Shown here one piece after another: positions 58,352 to 64,000 of a DNA stretch of 64,000 bases. How positions within the stretch are numbered: the first letter of the stretch is position 1; every line of letters begins with the position of its first letter. Where the stretch lies: assembly GCA_001567115.1 (NCBI GenBank), contig LMZT01000020.1:25690-89689 (forward strand), in the 5' to 3' direction. The notes under the pieces were generated by a model. That model did not search any database and had not been told where the DNA came from. It saw only the letters and a program-made list of their open reading frames with translations. The translations under genes and the position numbers were made by a program. The stretch comes from Candidatus Hinthialibacteria bacterium OLB16 (GTDB lineage: Bacteria; Hinthialibacterota; Hinthialibacteria; OLB16).

Positions 58352-58753
58352 ATGATTACAGCAACAAGAAATCTGGTATTGATCGCCCTGGTGGCAATGG
58401 CAGCATTGGTGAGCGGAGTTCAGGCTCAGGGGTTTTACAACAGTGGCTTTTCCAATTCATACACAGCCACTCAGGCAGGCGGGTTTCAGAACAGCTACGC
58501 AAACCCATTCGGCAGCAGCTCCAACTGGGGCAGCTACTCAAACTCACAGACTTCTTCCAACTGGGGAAATACCTCCTACATCCCCACCGGTTTCCCGGTT
58601 TCCAGTGGTGGCTACTACAACTCACAAACTGCTTCCCAGGCCGGTGGATATTCGAACTCCTATGCGACCCCCTTCGGCAACAGCTCCAGCTGGGGCAGTT
58701 ATTCCAGCAGCAGCACCTCGAGCTCCTGGGGAAGCTACGGCCCGGTCTTCTGA
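58352..58753 (+). CDS. Secreted Ser/Gly/Asn/Tyr-rich tandem-repeat protein
   Basis: 133 residues with a signal peptide ending VQAQ (about 26). The mature part is nearly all Ser, Gly, Asn, Tyr, Thr and Trp, in two copies of about 38 residues starting near 35 and 90 (period 55), each with Q-A-G-G, N-S-Y-A, P-F-G and W-G-S-Y. No charged residue in the mature part and no Cys. GGAGG precedes the ATG. Such composition is seen in sticky, amyloid-like or extracellular matrix proteins; function unknown. A hairpin terminator follows. Confidence 0.7.
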   Translation: MITATRNLVLIALVAMAALVSGVQAQGFYNSGFSNSYTATQAGGFQNSYANPFGSSSNWGSYSNSQTSSNWGNTSYIPTGFPVSSGGYYNSQTASQAGGYSNSYATPFGNSSSWGSYSSSSTSSSWGSYGPVF

Positions 58754-58800
58754 GAATCCCACAACAAGTGACTCCGCCTATCCCATACATCCAAGCCCCC

Positions 58801-58838
58801 CCGCGCACCCTCTCTCCTCACCGGGAGAGGGTCTGCGG
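58801..58838 (+). terminator. Hairpin terminator after the repeat protein gene
   Basis: ACCCTCTC (58807-58814) pairs with GAGAGGGT (58825-58832), and outer CCGC (58801-58804) pairs with GCGG (58835-58838). It ends in CATTTTCAG. It lies about 50 bases past the repeat-protein stop and ahead of the next gene. Confidence 0.6.
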
Positions 58839-58983
58839 CATTTTCAGTCCACAACAAAACACCCGAATCGCCCGCCCTGGAGGTTCACCGAACGATCGGC
58901 AAATCCGGGGCGGATTTTCGTTAGACAAGGGGAGGGAACGCCCCTCCTTCCAGCAATCTGAAGAAAACAGGAGGTTTCATCCA

Positions 58984-59733
58984 ATGCTGTCAACAAACAG
59001 GCTCACAAGTATCTTCTGCCAGGCCATGCTTTTTCTGCCCATCAGTGTTCTCCCGGTCATGGCTCAGGCTGATCTATCCATCAGCCTTCCAGAGAACCCC
59101 GGGCAGGCTTTTAAAACTCAGGTGACTCCCCATGCCGGTTATTCAGCCACCCGGGAGATCGATTCCGCCACGAGCACACGCATCCACCTGAAAAAATCGA
59201 ATCCCACAACATCCGGTGAAGGGACCCTGGAGTACCAGTCCACCCGGGATGAAAACAGCAGCCGCCTCAAATGGTCCGGACACTCGCGAGAGGTGAACAC
59301 TTCAGGCGCTCCAGCAACCCCGGGAGCGGCTTTTCCGCCCGGATTCCCGATGCCACAAATGCCGGCACTTCCTCAGATCCCCATGCCGGTTCCACCATCC
59401 CCATTTCCGATGAAAATGGAGTTTCCCATGCCACCAATACCGTTCCAGGCGCTCCCGGTCCCACCCGGCTTTCCGCAATCCTGTCCGCCAGCGATGCCTC
59501 AGTCACCTGCACATCCGGGCCTGGCCATGCCTCCAATCCCCGCTCAGGCACGTACTGTGACCTCTGCGACCGGGACTGGTGATATCGACTACTCTCAAAG
59601 CCCCGATGGGCGCAACCGGAGCCTGAAGTGGAACAACAGTTCCTCGGTTTCAACCTCAACCGCATGGCCGCCACAGACACAAGGAGCCTCGGCTCCGAAA
59701 TCCAACCCGCACAAGGGAACCCGGAATCGATAG
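58984..59733 (+). CDS. Secreted Pro/Met-rich protein of unknown function
   Basis: 249 residues with a signal peptide (FCQAMLFLPISVLPVMAQA). A polar N-terminal part (residues about 30-105) and a similar C-terminal part (about 195-225) share Y-Q/S-S-...-R-L/S-LKW: EYQSTRDENSSRLKWSG and DYSQSPDGRNRSLKWNN, so the molecule may have two copies of a small beta unit around a Pro/Met-rich linker (MPQMPALPQIPMPVPP). GGAGG precedes the ATG at 58984. The tail is basic. No known family. Confidence 0.6.
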   Translation: MLSTNRLTSIFCQAMLFLPISVLPVMAQADLSISLPENPGQAFKTQVTPHAGYSATREIDSATSTRIHLKKSNPTTSGEGTLEYQSTRDENSSRLKWSGHSREVNTSGAPATPGAAFPPGFPMPQMPALPQIPMPVPPSPFPMKMEFPMPPIPFQALPVPPGFPQSCPPAMPQSPAHPGLAMPPIPAQARTVTSATGTGDIDYSQSPDGRNRSLKWNNSSSVSTSTAWPPQTQGASAPKSNPHKGTRNR

Positions 59734-59792
59734 ATCCCTTTCGAAAAAAAGGGCTTGACGATTCCCTGAGGATGCCGCATACCGATAATGCC

Positions 59793-60347
59793 ATGACAAA
59801 CTCTCACAGTGATCTCATGAGTCTTTTGCCCTGGCTGCTCCGGGAGAAACGGGAGGCCGAAATGAATTCAGCCTCCCGTTCCCGCGCAGTCGAAAACGAG
59901 GAACTCTTTGATCTGGTTGAAGGCAGATTGTCAGCGACTGAACGCGAAGATCTCCTCGAAAGGATTGCCGATTGCCCCGAATCCCTCAATGCACTGGCGG
60001 ATATTCTGGAGGGAATGGCACTCGAAGAGTCGGCCATGATCCAGGAGGCCCGCAAAGAGGCTGTTCCGGCGATAACCCTGTTTGATCGGGTCCGCTCATG
60101 GTTTCGCCCGGAGGTCCTGATCCCGGCGATTTCCCTGACTCTTCTGCTGCTGGCAGCCCTGCCTCTTTTTCAAAGAGGCGACCTGCAGCCTCCTCCTGGA
60201 GTGGAAGTCCGTTCAGTCGGAGAAGACCTGTTTCCAGCCGAACCCACACCAACTCCCACCTCCACCCCGGCAGCGGGCGGGCCAATTCAGGCAGCCACCT
60301 CGGAGGTGGATTCAGCAACACAGCCGATTCAATCGAGAGGGCGATGA
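59793..60347 (+). CDS. Probable membrane anti-sigma factor
   Basis: 184 residues. The cytoplasmic part has LFDLVEGRLSATEREDLLERIADCPESLNAL, the helical pattern of anti-sigma domains, but without the HxxxCxxC zinc site. A membrane helix follows (VLIPAISLTLLLLAALPLF), then a periplasmic Pro/Thr linker. The gene overlaps the downstream sigma-factor gene by four bases (ATGA), which supports a sigma/anti-sigma pair, though the order is opposite to the common one. ATG at 59793 has only a weak ribosome site. Confidence 0.65.
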   Translation: MTNSHSDLMSLLPWLLREKREAEMNSASRSRAVENEELFDLVEGRLSATEREDLLERIADCPESLNALADILEGMALEESAMIQEARKEAVPAITLFDRVRSWFRPEVLIPAISLTLLLLAALPLFQRGDLQPPPGVEVRSVGEDLFPAEPTPTPTSTPAAGGPIQAATSEVDSATQPIQSRGR

Positions 60348-61585
60348 TCGACGAGGGACCTAAGCAAGTCTCGCCTGTTCTGCACTCCTCCAGAGGGCCT
60401 GGACTGGATCGGTTCACTGCCGAGCTGAAACAGCTCTTCGAATCTCCCAGCCAGGTCTGGCGTTCACCTTCCTGGGATTTCGATTTATTCACACAAAAAT
60501 GCCTGAGGCATGGATTCAGCCGCACATCGAAAGAAGATCAGGTTGAATCCCTCCTCAAGCGCCTGGAAGACCACCCCGAGCACCACCTCTGTCTGGGGTT
60601 GATCGACTCGCTGCCCGATGCTCTTGCTTTCGCCAGCCATAATCTCCAGAACCTGCTGATGGAGAAACAGGCCTCCTCAAAAAGTGGATTTCCCATCCTG
60701 GATGTCTCATTCGATGATTTCTCAACCCATGTCCTCAGGAAAGCGGCCCTGGTGTCCATGAACCAGATCCTCCCTTTGAAATCGGTGATCGAGAAAAGGA
60801 TGCGCTTCCCCGATTTTTACCTGGCCTGCGCGGTATTCTCCTCAGAAGAAAGGGTGGCCCGGAAAGCGCGGGATGTCTTCACCAGCCTGTACTATGAAAA
60901 AGTGATCAGGCCCTATGCGCGAAACCACTGGCAGACAGTCAGCATGACCGATGATCGGATCCAGGATCTGTTCTTCTGTGTCCTGTTTGAACATTTTCCC
61001 TCCGAGAAAACCGGCCACAAAGGACGCCCGGAGGAAAAGCGCCCGCCGCTGCTCTGGGACTACCGTGGGGAAGGACCGCTGGGGGGCTGGCTGACTTTGA
61101 CATTCGGCAACATGATTCGGGACACCCTGCGGACAACCATCGAGGATGTGAGCCTGGATGAGGAACGCGAAGCGGATGAAGATGGTTCAATGGTGCGAAG
61201 GATCGAACCGGCTGAAAAGGCGAATCAGCCGGATCATCTGGACCGATCCCCCTGCCTTCGGATGCTGCACGAGGGCCTTTCACAGGGATGGAAAAAACTC
61301 AAGCCGCGTGAACGCCTCACATTGATTCTGCAGACACTTCACCAGATACCTCCCTCGATCATCGCCAGAAAGATTTTTCAGGTTCATGAAGGGACCATCA
61401 CCAAATACACCTCAGCCGGGCTGGAAAAAATCCATGATTCCATCCTGGCCTTTGCGCAGTCAGCCCTGCATTTCACCACGAATGAAGTGGAGGATTGTTT
61501 TCAGTTTGCACGGGATGCATTCCCGGAGACCGAGACCCTCTCAGGTGGCATGGTCTCCCATGCTGCCCGGGGAGAATCAGCCTGA
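60344..61585 (+). CDS. Sigma-70-family (ECF-like) sigma factor with long N-terminal extension
   Basis: 413 residues. Sigma region 2 starts near residue 180 (ARDVFTSLYYEKVIRPYARNHW), followed by YRGEGPLGGWLTLTFGNMIRDTLR, a segment common in ECF factors of myxobacteria and planctomycetes. Region 4 is LKPRERLTLILQTLHQIPPSIIARKIFQVHEGTITKY. The first about 170 residues form a helical domain I do not recognise. ATG at 60344 overlaps the anti-sigma stop. It may control the two secreted low-complexity proteins upstream, an inference from position only. Confidence 0.75.
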   Translation: MIDEGPKQVSPVLHSSRGPGLDRFTAELKQLFESPSQVWRSPSWDFDLFTQKCLRHGFSRTSKEDQVESLLKRLEDHPEHHLCLGLIDSLPDALAFASHNLQNLLMEKQASSKSGFPILDVSFDDFSTHVLRKAALVSMNQILPLKSVIEKRMRFPDFYLACAVFSSEERVARKARDVFTSLYYEKVIRPYARNHWQTVSMTDDRIQDLFFCVLFEHFPSEKTGHKGRPEEKRPPLLWDYRGEGPLGGWLTLTFGNMIRDTLRTTIEDVSLDEEREADEDGSMVRRIEPAEKANQPDHLDRSPCLRMLHEGLSQGWKKLKPRERLTLILQTLHQIPPSIIARKIFQVHEGTITKYTSAGLEKIHDSILAFAQSALHFTTNEVEDCFQFARDAFPETETLSGGMVSHAARGESA

Positions 61586-61596
61586 GCCAGTGGAGG

Positions 61597-61617
61597 GCCC
61601 GGGCAGTTTTACCGGGC
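61597..61617. terminator. Short GC hairpin between converging genes
   Basis: GCCCGG (61597-61602) and CCGGGC (61612-61617) with a nine-base loop lie at the meeting point of the sigma gene and the TPR gene and overlap the latter's last codons. Only six base pairs. Confidence 0.3.
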
Positions 61618-62691
61618 AAGCTCTGGAAGCAGATTCGGAGTGGGTTGCAGGCTGAGTTCTTCGAGTGTCAGGGTTGGCCCGGGAAGCGGGGTTGCAGTCG
61701 GGACAGGACGATTTTCCGCCACTGAGGCTTGTGTCAGATCGGCTGTGGCCTCTTTGATCCGTTCATGGCGGTGGAAGAACTCCGCGCGCAGCCGGAGCAG
61801 CCTCGGGTCATTCGGTCCGGCCGAGTCCACCGCACGGTTCAGGTCTTCAACTGCATGCCCCAAATCCCCTTTGAGCTCAAAGACCCGTGCACGGTCCGCA
61901 AGAACCGCTGGATCATTCGGCCGGAAGAAAATCTCATCTTCGACATATTTCAGGGCGCTGGCCAGGTCCGCTGTACGGCTGGCTTCTAGCCCCTGTGATG
62001 CGGATAGCACAGCCTTTTCAATATAGACCTGATACCTTTCAGGCTGCAGCCTGATCGCCTCATCCAGATCCTGCCGTGCTTCAGTATATCGTTTCAAACT
62101 GCCATACACCCGCGCACGCGCAATGCGGAATGGGACCATGTGATTCGCCAGCGCGATCGCTTCGGAATAATCCTTCAAAGCATGAGTGGAATCCCCGATG
62201 GTTCGATAAGCATCTGCGCGGACAAACAGCAGATAGGGTGATCTCTGCACCTCCAGGCCAGCGGTGTAATCCTCAATCGCCTCCTTGAAATTTCCCTTCC
62301 TGAAGGAAATCTCCCCACGATAGAAACGGCTTGTGGAGTCGCGCGGATTGTCCTGGATGATCTGGCTCATTTCCCTGTGGGCCTGGTCGAACTTGCGCAG
62401 CGACAGATACGCCATGGCACGGTTCATCCATAAAGGCCTTCCCTTGATCCCAAGCTTTTCCGCCTGGTTGAAATCATCGAGCGCCTTTGTGAAATCGGAA
62501 ACCAGGCGGTAACAGATCCCGCGGTTCAGGTAGACATACGCATTATCCTCACTGATCGAGAGGATGTATGAATAGATCTTTATATTTTCAAGCGGATCGG
62601 GGTGGGAGTTTGCCTGTCCGGAAAACATCAGGCACCCCACCCCGGCCAGAATGATAAAAACCAATGATCGAACTGAAAGAGCCGTTCGCAT
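61609..62691 (-). CDS. Secreted tetratricopeptide-repeat protein
   Basis: 360 residues. Signal peptide or anchor (SVRSLVFIILAGVGCLMFSGQA), possibly a lipoprotein at the GVGC site. About eight TPR units follow, each around 34 residues with the A-x-x-x-Y/F pattern (AYVYLNRGICYRLVSDFTKALDDFNQA, FYRGEISFRKGNFKEAIEDYTAGL). It ends in a Pro/Thr-rich linker (PTATPLPGPT). TPR proteins serve as protein-binding scaffolds; the partner is unknown. ATG at 62691, 11 bases after the fucosidase gene. Confidence 0.72.
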   Translation of the reverse strand: MRTALSVRSLVFIILAGVGCLMFSGQANSHPDPLENIKIYSYILSISEDNAYVYLNRGICYRLVSDFTKALDDFNQAEKLGIKGRPLWMNRAMAYLSLRKFDQAHREMSQIIQDNPRDSTSRFYRGEISFRKGNFKEAIEDYTAGLEVQRSPYLLFVRADAYRTIGDSTHALKDYSEAIALANHMVPFRIARARVYGSLKRYTEARQDLDEAIRLQPERYQVYIEKAVLSASQGLEASRTADLASALKYVEDEIFFRPNDPAVLADRARVFELKGDLGHAVEDLNRAVDSAGPNDPRLLRLRAEFFHRHERIKEATADLTQASVAENRPVPTATPLPGPTLTLEELSLQPTPNLLPELAR

Positions 62692-62701
62692 TCGCAGCCT
62701 G

Positions 62702-63955
62702 TTACTGTGCTTTTCCTTGAAGCCAGGCGGCACGATCTTTTTCGGGAATTGACTCCGGGACTCCATCGAATTCCACTTCGATCACAGAGGTATGCGGATT
62801 GGGGGGATCTTTCGGCAGCCCGCACAGTATCAGGCGCCCATTGGATTCATGGCGGATCCGAACCTTTGAGCCTGTGGTCAGCAGCCGTGCCGATACCGCC
62901 CTTGTTTTAACACAGGGGATGACAGCCTCCTCGCCGGGCCAGCGGAAAATATGCAGATATCCTTTGCTGCCCTTGGCTGTCCAGACTCCCAGCATCCCGC
63001 CACTCAGGCGTGCACGCCCACACCCATAAATCGATGCCCCATGGGTTTTCATCCACTGCCCCATGGCAAGCATCCGCCGTTGCTCTTCAACCCGGACCGA
63101 TCCATCCGGTTTGGGGCCGATGTTGAGAAGGAAATTGCCATCCCCTGAAGCTGCGGTGGACAGATGCTGCAGGAGCTGGGTGACAGTCTTCATGTTCGGA
63201 TTGTGATGGATGTATCCCCAGCCACACTGATCACCGACAGTCATGCAGGATTCCCACCCGCGCCCGGCAGCTGAGGCGACCACATGCTGTTCGGGGGTGT
63301 CGAGGTCTTCATCCAGGCCGCAACGGTTGTTGATGATGATGTGGGGCTGAGTTTTTCGTGCCCAGGAATTGATTTCCTTTGAACGCCAGAATTCGGCCAG
63401 GTTCATGTCGGGGGCGGAGTGCATCCAGTGGCCATCATACCACAGCACATCGATATGGCCGTATTGAGTGAGCAGCTCTTTCACCTGCGCATGATACTGG
63501 CAGACCATTTCTTCCGCGCTGTCTTTGCATTTCTTCGGTTCCCAGTAACCCGGAAACCGCCAGTCCAGCAGGGAGTAATAAAAACCGACTTTCAGGCCGG
63601 CTTTGCGGGCCGCTTTGACATATTCACCGATAAAATCCTTGCGGGCGGCTGTCTTCACTGAGGTGAAATCGGATACCTGGCTGTCATACAGGCAATAGCC
63701 ATCATGATGGCGTGTGGTCATCACGACATACTTCATCCCGGCCTCGACCGCCAGCCCGGCCCAGGCATCCGGATCGAAACGGCGCGGTTTGAACTGGTCG
63801 GCCAGGCGCGCATATTCCTCTGTGGGAATCCGTTCGACATACATCGCCCATTCCCCGCGCTGCAGCAGCGTGTACAACCCCCAATGGATGAACATCCCGA
63901 ATCGCGCTTCATGGAACCACTTCAATCTCTCAACCTGCTTTGGATTGCACCTCAT
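62702..63955 (-). CDS. GH29 alpha-L-fucosidase
   Basis: 417 residues. FGMFIHWGLYTLLQRGEWAM opening, TTRHHDGYCLYDSQ, KVGFYYSLLDW and the nucleophile Asp in HIDVLWYDGHWMH are GH29 marks; GDGNFLLNIGPKPDGSV closes the barrel. No signal peptide, so probably cytoplasmic, hydrolysing imported fucosides. A short C-terminal beta domain follows. GGGGATGATCC precedes the ATG. Next gene upstream is outside the window. Confidence 0.93.
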   Translation of the reverse strand: MRCNPKQVERLKWFHEARFGMFIHWGLYTLLQRGEWAMYVERIPTEEYARLADQFKPRRFDPDAWAGLAVEAGMKYVVMTTRHHDGYCLYDSQVSDFTSVKTAARKDFIGEYVKAARKAGLKVGFYYSLLDWRFPGYWEPKKCKDSAEEMVCQYHAQVKELLTQYGHIDVLWYDGHWMHSAPDMNLAEFWRSKEINSWARKTQPHIIINNRCGLDEDLDTPEQHVVASAAGRGWESCMTVGDQCGWGYIHHNPNMKTVTQLLQHLSTAASGDGNFLLNIGPKPDGSVRVEEQRRMLAMGQWMKTHGASIYGCGRARLSGGMLGVWTAKGSKGYLHIFRWPGEEAVIPCVKTRAVSARLLTTGSKVRIRHESNGRLILCGLPKDPPNPHTSVIEVEFDGVPESIPEKDRAAWLQGKAQ

Positions 63956-64000
63956 GGATCATCCCCATTTCAATAGAAAAATCGTCTGATGGCAAGGAGA

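Noticed and set aside
1..64000. tRNA, rRNA, CRISPR, insertion sequence or phage genes
   Set aside because: Gene-free stretches were read for the T-loop pattern, spaced direct repeats and transposase or integrase motifs. None was convincing.

Overview
The window looks like chromosomal DNA (roughly 54% G+C by eye) from a Gram-negative heterotroph of an uncultured lineage. Pointers are a type II secretion (T2SS) gene cluster, lipoprotein and Sec signal peptides, scattered secreted glycoside hydrolases (GH38, GH29, a beta-galactosidase-like protein and two unassigned ones), a PhoPQ-activated-type hydrolase, a C45-type peptidase and Pro/Thr (PTPTPTSTP) linkers. This mix is typical of candidate phyla such as Sumerlaeota, Hydrogenedentota or Omnitrophota, or of the PVC group; the phylum is inference and not provable from this sequence. 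I saw no rRNA, tRNA, CRISPR array, phage or insertion sequence.

Layout. 1-3.6 kb: end of a beta-galactosidase-like protein facing a sodium:solute symporter, then a lipoprotein with two retropepsin domains. 3.9-5.9 kb: DinG-type helicase. 6.0-18.0 kb (minus strand): a T2SS operon read in the order gspE, gspF, small membrane protein, gspG, prepilin-like protein, gspH, I, J, K, L, M, a GspC/PilP-like protein, then a class III aminotransferase. GspD and a prepilin peptidase are not in the window. 18.4-28.1 kb: queF, a secreted glycosidase-like protein, a hybrid histidine kinase, PolX, a second GspE/PilB ATPase and a small membrane protein. 28.2-34.4 kb: a lone oligopeptide ABC ATPase, two sugar-nucleotide genes (DegT-type aminotransferase, RmlD-like reductase), yajQ, a flippase and trpC. 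34.5-39.2 kb: rsmG, GH38, corA. 39.3-49.9 kb: PhoPQ-activated-type protein, a large unrecognised Cys-rich protein, a C45 peptidase, a secreted protein of unknown function, a radical SAM protein, prfB with its programmed frameshift, queA and a clan GH-A-like protein. 50.1-55.1 kb: sodA, then an overlapping minus-strand operon that joins a pseudopilin to an ABC-2 exporter and a membrane protein with a helix-hairpin-helix tail. 55.2-57.1 kb: yajC-pyrR-pyrB. 57.2-61.6 kb: a secreted protein, two odd low-complexity secreted proteins and an overlapping anti-sigma/sigma pair. 61.6-64 kb: a TPR protein and an alpha-L-fucosidase.

How the parts fit. The T2SS cluster would export the signal-peptide-bearing glycosidases and hydrolases; the fucosidase itself shows no signal peptide and probably works on imported sugar. 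queF and queA both serve queuosine synthesis, but from separate loci.

Caution for the reader: at least ten genes are interrupted by single-base shifts, nearly all at short homopolymers, and the two halves always rejoin perfectly in a neighbouring frame. I read these as consensus errors in the assembly rather than true pseudogenes, and give the full spans. The CTTTGAC site in prfB is the one frameshift I consider genuinely programmed.
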